Below the pieces are notes generated by a model. That model did not search any database, had not been told where the DNA came from, and saw nothing but the letters and a program-made list of their open reading frames with translations. DNA of 64,000 nt from Chionoecetes opilio (taxonomy: Eukaryota > Arthropoda > Malacostraca > Decapoda > Majidae): positions 1-64,000 of the forward strand of contig JACEEZ010026211.1 in the NCBI GenBank assembly GCA_016584305.1. Reading direction: 5' to 3'. Both the position numbers and the translations under genes were made by a program. Shown here one piece after another: positions 1-10,567 of the stretch (positions are counted from its first letter, which is position 1; each line of letters opens with the position of its first letter).

Positions 1-1145
1 TTAATTCCCATTTAATTATGGCCATTAACTTCGCTTTTCCAATTTCCATCACAGACTTTTTTACATTAAATTCCATTTCCTTTCTTCTGCTCCACTTCGT
101 AGATCTTGTTCATCTTTTGTAGTGTTCCAATCTTATAGCTATTTATTTATCTTAATAGTTTGCATCATCCACAAATAAGCTTATATAACTTTTTATTTCA
201 TCAGTCATGTCATTGACGTAAATTGTGAACATTATTGGTGCCAACACTGATCCTTGTGGCACCCCACTAAATACCTTTCTCCATTCAGATTTTTCATCCT
301 TCACTACGTTATCATTCTCTTCCTCTCAGATAACTTTCCATCCAGGTTTTGATCACCCCTTTAATTTCTCCTATATTTTCCAATTTCCAAAGTAGTCTCA
401 TGTGGAACTGTATGAAATGCCTTTTTAAGATCTAGATATACACAGTCTGCCCATCTATCTCTTCCTTGTGTTGTATCAATTACTATTGCGTAAAAGCTTA
501 TTAAGTTGGTCACACATGATCTTTTTTTCCAAAAACCATACTGCCGGTCTGTTATTATACCTTCATTTTCTAAGTATTCCGTCCATTTCTTCTTTATTAT
601 TTTCTCACATATCTTGCATACTGTGTTAGTTAATGACACTGGTCTATAATTTAATGGTTCATCCTTCTTCCCATTTTTATATATTGGCACTATATCTGCT
701 CCCTTCCACTCCTTTGGCACTTTTCCTGTTGTTAATGAGTACTTTATTATATCATATACTGGTTCAACCAACTGCTTTCTGCACTCTTTTAAAACATAAC
801 CAGACACTCCGTCTGGTCCTATTGCTTTCCTCTCCTTTAATTCCTTCAACAATTCACAAATTTTCTCCCCTTTTTTTATTTTCCACTCTTTTCTGACTTT
901 TTTCATTCCTTGCGGTTTGTTGAATTTCGATTCTTTTGTGAATACTTGTTGAAATCTTTTATTTAAAATTTCACTCATTATCTTCGGATCTTCATATATT
1001 TTATTTCCTTCTTTCAGTCTCTACTTTGTCCTTATGCTTGATTCTTCCATTGATAAATCTGTAAAACAAACGCTTGGGTTCTTCCGTACACTTCTCAACT
1101 ATATCCTTCTCATAACTCTTCTCTTCCTCTCTCCTTATGCACACA
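1..1145 (-). mobile_element. LINE-A copy, RT half (3' part), degraded
   Basis: Non-LTR retrotransposon reverse transcriptase on the minus strand. A 205-codon open stretch (978 down to 361) has the RT blocks AIGPDGVSGYVLKEC, NYRPVSLTNTVCKI, RQYGFWKKRSCVTNL and CVYLDLKKAFHTVPHE. After frame breaks, the complement of about 295-175 gives GVPQGSVLAPIMFTIYVND and then SLFVDDAN, so the catalytic F/YADD box is FVDD here. The connector upstream of the RT (about 1000-1145) aligns by eye with the same part of the copy at 18.3 kb (IRREE..YE..I.EKC). The window edge cuts off its 3' end. It is a dead copy. Clade placement in the Jockey/CR1 superfamily is inferred. Confidence 0.8.
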
Positions 1146-1928
1146 TACCCTATTTTACGGCTTATAAGACACTGCATCATGGAAGACGCACCCTGATTTT
1201 GAGAAAAAAAAAAAAGAAAAAAAAACCAGACCACCAAAGCTGTTGTCCGATATACAGTCATTTTCACACAAGAACACACTCACTATTCATTATCTTCATT
1301 CAGCACTGCTCATCAGCCATTTTTATTTTCTAGCTTGTATGCGATAGTAAAAGTAAATCGTCATGTTGGCTGGCTGAACATGTGCATGTAGGTTGGACGG
1401 CGGGAGTGAAAACAAAACCCGACTGCAGCGGTGTGTGCAGCTGTGGCCTGCCTGGCGTGCCGATCAGCTGAGTCTGGCTTTGTCGTCCTGAGTGTAAACA
1501 CCTCTCACGTCCCTCCATGCCTCACTACGTTGCCTGCCTCCTGTGCCTCACCACGTATTTTTTGAATTTTCCTGTATGCGTGTAGTATTTGTGGTGGCTG
1601 CATGTACATAAGTATACAAACTTTCATCTAATGTAACAAATAAAGTTCCTTATACACGGAATGGCTGATGGCGCCAATCGCCGAAGCGGAATGGCTCCCG
1701 CCAGTACTGCCGTAAACATCACGGCGTGAAAACAGATAAAATGATTTGAATGTCTTATGGTATTTGAAATACTTGTAACAGATAAGTACTGGGGTTACAT
1801 TATATAAGAGGCTGAATTGAATAGCTACCAAAGCTAACCTCCTACAACATTCGTCTTGGAAGACGCATGAGTATTTTTCAGGGATTTTTTAGGAAAAAAG
1901 TGCATCTTATAAGCCGTAAACTACGGTA
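1146..1928. mobile_element. Non-autonomous DNA transposon inserted in LINE-A
   Basis: A 783-bp insertion splits the minus-strand LINE-A. Its left end reads TACCCTATTTTACGGC and its right end, reverse-complemented, TACCGTAGTTTACGGC; both continue into CTTATAAG. LINE-A coding sequence (ARNE then YVCIRREEE) resumes on each side, which fixes the limits. No transposase ORF is visible; the interior has a poly-A/AAAAG run near 1205. The same TIR style (TACCGTAT..GGC..TATAAG) appears at 7413, 14858 and 30162, so a family of such elements populates the region. Superfamily not assigned. Confidence 0.7.
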
Positions 1929-2990
1929 TTCATTTCTTGCTAATTTAGTCTTCTTTATTTCTTTGTGTTCGATTTCTCTTTACTCTTTTTCATGTCTCAT
2001 CCCTATTCTCTTTGCCCTCTCACATCTTCCATATACCATTCTTTCTTTCCTTTTTCTTTTGGTGTATGTAGTGCAACGGGTTCTTCAATTCCTTTCTCAT
2101 ATATGCTCAGAAAAATGTATTTCTGTTGTACATCGGTCCCTCCTTTCATTTCTTCCCAGTCAATTTCTTCATAGTATTTTTCAGTTCTTCCATGTTAGTT
2201 TTCCCAGAGTCTCTTCTGCTCCTTTTGTACGATTCATCTTCCTCCTTTATGTCCTCTTCCGTCTCATTTCTAAGATTACATGGTCACTTCTCCGATAGGG
2301 CACCCATGATTTATCTCATTTCCTAGGTCTATACCTTTTGTTAACACTAACTAGGTCAAGTCTTGCTGGTTCGTCATCTCCCCTATATCTTATGTTTTCT
2401 GTCACCCATTAAGTCATCGTGTTTTCCATTGTCAGTTTCAACAATCTATCTCCCCAGGTATTTTCATTTCCTCCTTCAAATGTCTCCCCATTTTACTTCC
2501 TTGCAGTTAAAATTTCCAACCAGTAGTATTTTTTACTATTCTTGATTATTTTGTTTAAGTACTTCAAGGTATCTCTAATACTTTCTCATGTTCTTCCTTA
2601 CTTCCGGGTATTTGTTTTGGGTGGTACATAGGTTGCCACTATAGTCTGTGTTTCTCTATATCTGATTTCTATTTGTACATTCACTATTTCCACTCTTCCT
2701 TCTCCATACTCCACTTTTCTTACTTTCACACTTAATTTTGTCAGTATCATAACTCCACCACCTCTTCTACCACCTGTCCTTCTTCACTTGTTGTATTTAT
2801 TGTTTATCATCACCTGGTCATCTTCTAATAATTTAGTTTCTGTAGACACACCACGTCTGGTTCTTTTTTTAATAAATAATTATCTCTTAGTTCCAGCCTT
2901 CTTGGTATTATCCCATCTATGTTCGTATACATCACTTTCATTCCCTTTTTTTACATCATTTTTTCTCACCCATTTTCATGCTTCAGAGCA
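1929..2990 (-). mobile_element. LINE-A copy, endonuclease half, degraded
   Basis: Continuation of the copy that begins at 1. The complement of about 2945-2900 resembles the N-terminal EN block (MYTNIDGI), and about 2360-2280 gives DDEPARLDLV and a downstream SDH, the SxLDL and SDH boxes of an AP-type endonuclease. These correspond to SRLDLLLT and SDHVLIEF in the copy at 17.2 kb. Many frame breaks are present. Open frames on the opposite strand here (for example near 1867-2298) are shadows of this A-rich antisense coding sequence. Confidence 0.7.
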
Positions 2991-3394
2991 CACTGAAACT
3001 CACACAATACCTGAATATTGGTGCTGTAGCAATGGGTTCTAGCAAACACACTCTATAGCGGATAATTCCCTATAACGGGAAGGGGGTTGGCCAAATTATT
3101 CTGTAATAGAGTTTCCACTGTAACCGGGTAGTACCATGAAGAAATGAAAGGGGATTTCTAAGGTGTGAAGGTGATGGTGGTGACATACAGTCTCCATGAT
3201 GTGTGTATGGTGAATCCTTTGACAAAACACCTATGTTAGACAAACCAGCAATAAAGTCTCCCAATGGGCCTCTTTACCTACGAAAATTTGCCATTGCTAT
3301 GACAAAGTAGGTGCCGCCCGATCCCGACTGCTGTTCCTTTGACAATGCGGCTTTGCTATTACAAACTAAAAGATAGAGCAGCCGAAGGGCGGCT
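2991..3394. other. No gene seen; DNA-transposon-end-like sequence
   Basis: Between the LINE-A endonuclease half and the CR1-B tail there is no supported gene. Sequence at 3053-3145 (tatagcggataattcc, ccctataacgggaag) resembles the ends of pogo/Tc1-type elements found elsewhere in this window, but no matching second end was found. Confidence 0.35.
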
Positions 3395-4262
3395 TTCCCT
3401 GCAAGGGAGACTTAGAGAAGTTAAATGAGTGTGGCATAGTCAGGTGGCAGATGGAATTTAATATTGACAAGTGTAGCGTTTATTAATGTTGGTAGAAAAA
3501 ATCCTGGTAATAGGTCATTATACGCAATGTATCGCTGAAAATATCAGAAGGTGAGAAAGTTTTGGGAGTGCGGGTAAGCTCAGACCTCCGTCCTAGGCAA
3601 CAATGTATTGAGGCTAGAAATCGAGCTTTTAGGATTAAAAGGTTTTCATAGGGTTTTAGGATTCATTACCAGGAGTTAAATGTAGAAGTGCTGAGGTTAT
3701 ACTAAAGCTTTATTTGCCTCTAGTCAGACCTCACCTGGACTATGCGGTTCAGTTTTGGTCTCCGTATTACAGGATGGATATAGCCTTGTTAGAATCATTA
3801 GAGAAGGATGCACCAAAATTATTCATGGGATGCGTAACTTTAGGTTTAAGGAAGAGATTGAAGCTATAAAATTTACACTCACTCGAGAGACGCAGAGTAA
3901 GGGCGATCTAATAGAAGTTTTAAAATGGATAAAGGGATATAATAAAGGAGAGGTAGGAAAAGTTCTTACAGCTAGTAAGCAGGGTAGAACAAGAAGTAAA
4001 CGGATCAAACTGGAAAAGAGTAGATTTAAAAAGGAAATAGGGAAAAACTGGTTCACAAATAGGGTGGTAAATGATTGGAATAGACTCAGTCGTCAGGTAG
4101 TTAGTGCGGAGTCAATAGGGAGTTTTAAAAGGAGGCTAGACAATTTCATAAATGTGGATGAAAGGTGGAAGTAGGTAGTATTAAGTAACAGGAACTACCA
4201 CGTGTAGGTCTCACGGCCTCTTGTAGCTTCCTTATTTTTTATATTCTTATGTTCTTATGTAA
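3395..4262 (+). mobile_element. CR1-B LINE, 5'-truncated 3' end
   Basis: The last part of a CR1-type reverse transcriptase ORF plus its 3' tail. From about 3395 the reading (LNECG..VRWQMEFNIDK) matches the C-terminal RT/connector of the copy at 32369-32905. The open stretch 3755-4174 holds GDLIEVLKWIKGYNKGEVGK and ends with NWFTNRVVNDWNRLS, the usual C-terminus of this family. After the stop come the conserved tail and two TTCTTATG copies at 4247-4262, the tandem 3' end typical of CR1/L2-type elements. Frame breaks near 3470-3700 make it non-coding. Confidence 0.85.
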
Positions 4263-4289
4263 GTCGGCCTAATGTTATAATTATTTTTT

Positions 4290-4793
4290 TTTTTCTTCTT
4301 TTTAACATTTGTGCCTATAGCGCCTGTAGGCAGTGACTACTAAGACCCGGATGGTAGGGCCTGGAGGTTCATTTGAGGGCTGTGATGGTTGGCCCTCGCT
4401 CGTGGCGCAGGCAGAATTATAAAATAATATGTGTAATGATATTATAATCATCTTATAAGTCATATTTTATCAACATTTTCATTGTCCATTATTGTTATTA
4501 CCATCGTATCACCCAGTTCGATCCCCGATGAGAACCAAAATCTTTCTGCACTGTCGAGTGGCCTAAGAACACCCACATGCCCTGCTCATTAACTGTACCT
4601 TCGATTGCGAGTGCATCAGAGGACACAGGGGGGCGGCATGAGCCTCTAATCACAGGCATCACTATAAAAATCCTGCCTGCACCACCATGGGCGAGGGCCA
4701 ACCATCACAGCTCTAAAGTGAACCTTCAGGGCCTACCATCCGGGCCTTAGTCACTGCCTACAGGTGTTATAGGTACAAATGTAAAAAAAAAAA
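4290..4793. repeat. Two SINE copies in inverted orientation
   Basis: About 4310-4417 and 4672-4775 are reverse complements of each other (cctgtaggcagtgact against agtcactgcctacagg, and gtgatggttggccctcgc against gcgagggccaaccatcac), so the transcript would fold as a hairpin. The + oriented body 4540-4775 recurs at 15715-15966 and 29875-30018. At 4507-4528 there is a tRNA B-box-like gttcgatcccc, consistent with a tRNA-derived SINE. A-rich sequence follows at 4782-4815. Confidence 0.65.
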
Positions 4794-4829
4794 AAATAAT
4801 AATATATATATTTTTTTTTGCACAATTAT

Positions 4830-5376
4830 CAGCATTTACCGCCGGTCGTAAAGTCGAACAGTAGTAAGTCTGCGAATAGTTGTATTCCACTGAAAAACAG
4901 AGGAAGAGTATTTAAGGCATGTATAAGATCAGTTTTGCTGTATGGTTCTGAGACATGGGCTTTGACAAAGAAGTTGGAGGATGTGTTGGTTGGGTGTGAT
5001 CGGAGAATGTTCAGATACATGACTGGGATCACATGGAGAGACGAAGTATCCAGTGAAGAGGTGGCAAGAATATGTGGATTGAAGGAGCTGAATACAGTGC
5101 TGAGAGTAAGGCGATTGAGGTGGTTTGGGCACGTGAAGAAGAGAGAAGGTGGTGAGGCATTGGGGAGAGCTGTTAAAATGGAAGTTCCAGGTCGCCGTCC
5201 ATCGGGCAGGCCAAGGAAGACATGGAGGCAGTGTGTTGAAGAGGATCTGGCAGAATTGGGCGTTGAAGAAGTTGAGGCAACGGATAGAAATGTTGGAAGC
5301 ATATCATCGGCCGTCTAACCTCATAAAAATGATAGGAAAACTGACGTTTAACAGGAAGAAGAAGACTGACCCCGTT
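4830..5376 (+). mobile_element. RTE-C LINE, 3' end of RT ORF
   Basis: An open stretch of about 150 codons (4830-5318) carries the C-terminal domain of an RTE-type reverse transcriptase: RSVLLYGSETWALTKKLED, a Cys/Asp region with CDRRMFRYMTGITWRDEV, RRLRWFGHVKKR and GRPSGRPRKTWRQCVEEDL. The catalytic RT blocks are absent, so this is a 5'-truncated insertion. The last codons shift frame after ELGVEEVEA. A related fragment lies at 28975-29098. Confidence 0.85.
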
Positions 5377-5930
5377 TAACGCTTGAGTTTCGTTTCTTGA
5401 AAATTGTATGTTCAGCAAAAAATATATGAAACTAATCCTATGTTCCCGTTGATTTTCCCATTGATTAAAAAAATCAATGGTAAAATCAATGGAAACATAG
5501 GATTCTTTCAACGCATATTTAGAGTAATTTTGCTTTTAACTGATTTTTTTTTTGCAATAAGCGGATTTTAGTGCAAAAATGAAATATTTATAATCTGAAT
5601 TTTTTGAAAGCGAGCTTGCATGAAATGGGGTCCAAGTATAATTTTATTTGATTGTTTCAATAACCACCTTAAAGTTACTCCACTGCCATAGTTATTAGCT
5701 CGGCCATTAGCGTCACCTCTGACCCCTCACCATAGCATCATCTATGGATGATGCCCACAAATGTGTAAGTCACATACACAAACTACACATATATCATACT
5801 GTTTATCTATCAGAGACGTATACTAAGACAACTTTATTATACTAAGACAAGCTCAATTATCATACGTAGGCTAAGGAACATTTAATTTCTTAATCAATTA
5901 GCTCTTATGAAATCACCTTTACACCATCAG
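5377..5930. other. Intron or intergenic sequence with one hairpin
   Basis: No gene seen. An inverted repeat at about 5431-5503 pairs aatcctatgtt with aacataggatt and a second arm of tttcccattgatt with aatcaatgg, leaving only a few bases of loop. The rest is AT-rich and featureless, ending in a pyrimidine-containing acceptor (tttacaccatcag) just before the candidate exon at 5931. Confidence 0.5.
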
Positions 5931-6062
5931 AGTGAAGGAAAGGAGATGGAAGAATCTCGAGCAAGTCTTCATTCCTCTGTGCTGGACTTCCACCACTTCC
6001 CGCCTGAGGACCTCACAAGCAGAGCCCAATACTCTTTATCCTGCAGATATCTTCAAGAAAAG
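5931..6062 (+). CDS. Candidate exon of the host coiled-coil gene
   Basis: This is a 132-nt stretch bounded by an AG acceptor (tttacaccatcag) and a canonical donor (CAAGAAAAG then GTAGAAG). Read in phase 0 it is open for 44 codons and looks protein-like: SEGKEMEESRASLHSSV early and SRAQYSLSCRYLQEK late. A second frame is also open; that one would join directly to the exon at 23181, while the phase-0 frame would need an unseen intermediate exon of length 2 mod 3. It is not similar to any repeat in the window. The family is not recognised. Membership in the same gene as the next two exons is inferred from strand and spacing only. Confidence 0.45.
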
Positions 6063-6155
6063 GTAGAAGTTGATGATTTTATCTAAGATTCTCAAAATAC
6101 ATTACTAGTCTTGCTTTTTGTAGAATGTGAATAATGAAGATGTGTTCCAGTTTTA

Positions 6156-6783
6156 TTAACCCAGGAACTGCGGGAGCAAAGATTTTTTTAGTGCCACCAG
6201 TGCGGGGATGTGGTAAAACAGTGACCATTACAGAATTTGATGAAAATCACATCAACATCAAGGTAGTAAAAAGCCGCATCCTGGAAATATATTATTTTTA
6301 ACCCAAACGTATGGGGTTGTGGTATGGTTGTGGTCGGGAGTTGAAATATCTGGCACGAATGGCACCAAACCGCCGGCGAGAGGACTGCTGAGGTGGGATC
6401 AGGGTGCCACTCTTGGGATTTTTCCAAAGATTTTGAGGGGATTATTCAAGTATTCTCCAGTAGTTTATCTCAAGGTAAGCATAGGTACCGTTGAACAGTA
6501 CCTTGAGATAAACTACTGGAGAAATACTTGAATAATCCCTCCAAAAGTCACAAGATAGACAAAAAATATCCCAACGCCAGGACCTAAATCCCAAGATCTT
6601 GGGAAAAAAACCAAGGAGTTATCTCTGCGTACAGCGTAGTTAGGAGATGGTGGTGTGTGTTATCGAGGGCTGACATCAAGGCGTATATGTGACACAGTTT
6701 GTAGACTTCTACGAATGTTGGCGCGGTTTTTGTATGCAATTGAAAATTGCGCTTCGGAAGGCTTGCCGCAGCCCATGGGTTAA
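6156..6783. mobile_element. piggyBac-like MITE flanked by TTAA
   Basis: The left end is TTAA (6156-6159) followed by CCCAGGAACTGCGGGAGC. The right end is CCGCAGCCCATGGG followed by TTAA (6780-6783), whose complement TTAACCCATGGGCTGCGG matches the left end imperfectly. TTAA target sites and C-rich short TIRs are the hallmark of piggyBac-type elements. No transposase is present. Inside, about 6441-6478 and 6500-6539 form a near-perfect 36-bp inverted repeat (ctccagtagtttatctcaa against ttgagataaactactggag). Confidence 0.6.
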
Positions 6784-7412
6784 GGAAAGAATTCAATGAA
6801 CTATAGGGCAAGAATGGTGGGCCAACTATTGGACGTTCATTGTTTATGGTGCATTCATGATGTATGTGGTAACTCTTAAGTGTTGCAAGCTCACTGTCAA
6901 TGTAGATAGTATTAGCTGTATACATGGTTACACAGGCCGTGATCAACACTGTTGGGAGTCTGCACTGGACTAACCTGATGAGAGAAAAATGGATATTGAG
7001 AATTTTTTGTCTTACCTTTAGTCCTTAGGAGGTAAAGGCTTAGGTTCACTACTCCCTCTAAGAGCATTTGAATTCTGTTGTAAATGCAAATATTCATGTA
7101 TAGTTAGGGGGAGAGGGTTTGGTCATACTTTCTGCATGGTCCCTGTAGGGCATTTCAACCTTTTTCCCTCCATGTACCCTTTGAGCATTATTAGTGTTGT
7201 CCATGTACCCCCCCATAAAGAGGACCAACAAAACACAGTTTACTCGCAATGATACGAGCAGATAAGATCCACGGAGCCCATTTATTTATATATGTATCAA
7301 ATTCTCGTATATCAAAGGTATTAATACATGGTCTGAGTGGGGATACGTTCCTGAACATTGACAAGACTAATTCATAACCTTGCGTTGGTTCACTTTCAAA
7401 TAGGTATAAGTA
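6784..7412. other. No gene seen
   Basis: Sequence between the piggyBac-like MITE and the large foldback element. Minus-strand open frames of 60-120 codons cross the MITE border at 6783 and have no recognisable domain, so I do not call them. Nothing else is visible. Confidence 0.4.
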
Positions 7413-8447
7413 TACCGTATATGGCTGCGTATAAGACGATTCGGTGTATAAGACGACCCCCAAAATTTCTAGTAAAAACATAGGTTTTGGGCTATACTCG
7501 CCGTATTAGACTACCCTCCAAGGTAGACCACTCAGCTTATACAAAGAAGCAAACAAGGTCAAAAGAAGAAGAAGAAGAAATAAACAAACCCACGCCCTGC
7601 TGATGCGAAGGCCTACATCTATGCAAATTCCTCTCTTGCCTGCTGTTAATTCATATACCACTCACGTATATTCTCTGTGTACAATATATATATAGGACGA
7701 CGGTTGCACATGGCACTCCTCAACACATAATTCTGTTTGCAACCATACAAATAGTTACATTACACGTCCTGATCAGCTTACTCATCTAGCTACACTTATT
7801 ATTTTATTAAAATAATGTGAATTACAGTAAGTGATTTCAGTAGAAGTATCTGTGTTTTTACCAAGTAGAACGGCAGCCAGGGGCTTTCAGCCTAGATGAG
7901 AAGGATACCAATATTGGAGTATGTGGACATCTCAGGTGTAAGCGTGGGATGTTTTGAAATGGCCGTCTGCCGGGTACCACTGGTTGGGTGTGACCCCTGG
8001 AGGCCCTTAAAGTGACCCTTTTTTCGGGCTAGCATAGATATTGGAGATACCACATAAAACCAACTTTACATGTTCAAGTACATCCCCCAGAGTGTAAAAT
8101 GACTAATGCCAGACGAATAGCTCGCTGTTTTAGCCCTGCCAGACGGGCCAAAAAGGGCCAAAATTTCGAGCTAGCATAGATATTGAAGATACCGATCGGA
8201 ACCACTTTACATGAATGAGTATATTTCCCAGAGTAGGAAATGACCCATGCCAGACAAATATTCCTCTGTAATGGTGCCGCCAGAAGCCCTTAAAGTGAGC
8301 CTCACGACCCCGCCACTCATCTAGGCTAGCACAAACATTGAAGATACCGAATGGAACCAACTTAGATTGAATGAATACATTCCCCAGAGTAGGAAATGAC
8401 CCATACCAGACAAATGTTCCTCTGCAATGGTGCCGCCAGAAGCCCCT

Positions 8448-9823
8448 ACAAAATGGATCTTGGACATGTTTTTTTAACACCATATGCAGTTTCAAATGCT
8501 TATTTGTAATGGGTTCCAGGGGTGCAAAAATTACCAAAATGTCTAAATTCTCGAAACTAAGCAGCAAAAAAAGTCTTTAAAAAATAAGCGTAATTCAACT
8601 CAAAACTGAATAGACATAACTATGCAAACATTACACATGACTAATACATATAAATACGTACAATGTGATGTTAAACTGATTTGAGGTTGTGTGTAAGTGA
8701 TTATAACCCATGAAACAAAATTTGTAGCAAATATCCAGACTAGTAATTGTGCTATACTAGTAACTCGACAAAGAATGAGATTGAGCATTGGGTATACAGT
8801 AGCCACACTTGGAACACTAGGTACATTAGGACCTAGGTAGTAGGGTAGGTTAATCCAGAGTTTTGTGTTCCCACCCAGTTAGACATGAAGGTAGTAGGTA
8901 AATGGTAGTAATAAAATCAAATATATGTCTTGCAGCTCCATACTAATAAACACACCAAAAAATTGGATATTGTTTGCAGACTGGCGCTAACTACTCTCGA
9001 CAAATCTTTTTTTAACCACAAGTTAAACATGCCTAACAAACCAAATGTGCCACGGCATCATACAACTTCACAAATGTCACTTATAAGAGTAAAGTTGAAC
9101 GATAGAAATTTCAGGCATTCATTTTGCACATTCCTCGCGTGGGGAGTTTTCCTGTCCCTTACTATCTTATTACTGATATTTTTATATAGGATAATACTTT
9201 TAACATATCATAGATACAATATCTAAAAGCAAGTGATTTTGTTTTGCTAAAAGTGAGGGATCTTTTCCGTTTGGTGACCGCCACAGAAACTATTGAAACT
9301 ATAGGCTATATCTCTCCCATGCAGTTTCTTTATCCTCGTTCCAAATGTGTAATTTTTTTTTGTGAAGAAATGGATAATAGAAAGTTTACAGAAAGTTAAA
9401 GCCTTTCAAAGTTTAGCTTGCCATAAGTTTGTTAAAGAATCGAAGTTGTGTGGAATTGTGAAGAAACAGCCTAAAAATAGCCTAACCTATTGTATAAAAT
9501 ATAAAATAACCTTGACTAGCTTATTTTAATATAGTCTTTACCTAAACTAATTTTAAACTAAACTAACCAAACGTAACCTAAACATAACTATACCTTGTAG
9601 TCTCCAGTGTCATTACTCTTGTTCTGTTAATTATGTGCAATTAAAATAATTTCAGTACTAGTCACCGTGTGAAGGTAATTCTGTGAAGGTTTTAAGTCTC
9701 GTTGGAAGTTCATATTTCTGGTCAATACATTTTTTCGGATGAAAAACTGTGGTTCCTAGTTATTACATAGCATCTTACTAATATTTATCTGGTGCTCTCC
9801 ATGTTTTGCCATGTCTAGGCATG
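8448..9823. other. Spacer of the foldback element; no recognised gene
   Basis: AT-rich sequence between the arms. One + strand open frame at 8930-9226 (98 codons) ends in a strongly hydrophobic segment (FLSLTILLLIFLYRIILL) followed by a short polar tail, like a tail-anchored protein. There is no homology I recognise and no codon signal that I can judge by eye. Around 9480-9600 are scattered cctaa/taacc motifs without regular periodicity. Confidence 0.3.
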
Positions 9824-9914
9824 TACACACAAACCTCGATTTCCCGGACCTCGATTTCCGGATATCGGATTTGCCGGACAAAATCCGAGGTCCGGGGGTA
9901 TGTCAGTCTCAGGG

Positions 9915-9951
<37 letters not shown>

Positions 9952-10567
9952 CGTTGAAAGGCCTGGTCCTGTTCGTAAATTGACCAAGTTTTCCGGCGGT
10001 CCGAGCGTCTCCTGTCACCCCTGTCAGTGTCCGCGCCTCCCGCCAGGTGGCAGCATGCTCAGCGGTCGTATTGTTTACATTTGGGCACACAACAATCACG
10101 GTTCACCTGCACAGCCTCCGTCAGTCACCTGACTCCCACTGCCCCTGGTGCAAGAACATTTCTGAGACTATTGAACACTTTCTGCTGCCTCCCGCCAGGT
10201 GGCAGCATGCTCAGCGGTCGTATTGTTTACATTTGGGCACACGACACTCACGGTTCACCTGCACAGCCTCCGTTAGTCCCCTGACCCCCACTGCCCCTGG
10301 TGCAGGAACGTTTCTTGAGACTATTGAACACTTTCTGCTGCCTCCCACCAGGTGGCTGCATGCTCAGCGGACGTAAAAGTCCGCGGCGGGGTAGTTGATA
10401 TTGTCGGTTGCCGGACAGTAAATACTAGAGTAGGATAAACGTCCGGGGGTGGGTAATGGCATCGTATTTTTTTTTTTTTTTTTTTTAAACTTGCGATTCC
10501 CGGACTTTTGCGGTTCCCGGACCAGTGTCTCCCCCCTATTAGTCCGGGAAATCGAGGTTTGTGTGTA
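9824..10567. mobile_element. MITE (TA-flanked) with LINE-derived tandem interior, copy 1
   Basis: The left end is TACACACAAACCTCGATT and the right end complemented is TACACACAAACCTCGATT, a perfect match over these bases, with CCCGGA following on both sides. The length is 744 bp against 745 bp for the sister copy at 24776. The interior has poly-T runs (9917-9947 and 10468-10486) and about 2.3 tandem copies of a 170-bp unit (10033, 10190, 10340) that starts CCTCCCGCCAGGTGGCAG. Each unit contains the beginning of the LINE zinc-knuckle fragment present in full in the sister copy. The TIR style is Tc1/pogo-like. Confidence 0.75.

Noticed and set aside
1867..2298. A hydrophobic Phe/Ser-rich + strand gene
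   Set aside because: It is the antisense of A-rich LINE-A endonuclease coding sequence.
6165..6181. A 17-nt micro-exon (GAACTGCGGGAGCAAAG) that would fix the phase between the exons at 5931 and 23181
   Set aside because: It has no GT donor, and the sequence is better explained as the left end of the TTAA-bounded piggyBac-like MITE.
6584..6949. A 121-codon minus-strand gene
   Set aside because: It crosses the right border of the piggyBac-like MITE at 6783 and has no recognised domain, so it cannot be one old gene.
9480..9600. Telomeric TTAGG-type repeats, also near 24715 and 28748
   Set aside because: Only isolated or degenerate cctaa motifs, no regular array.
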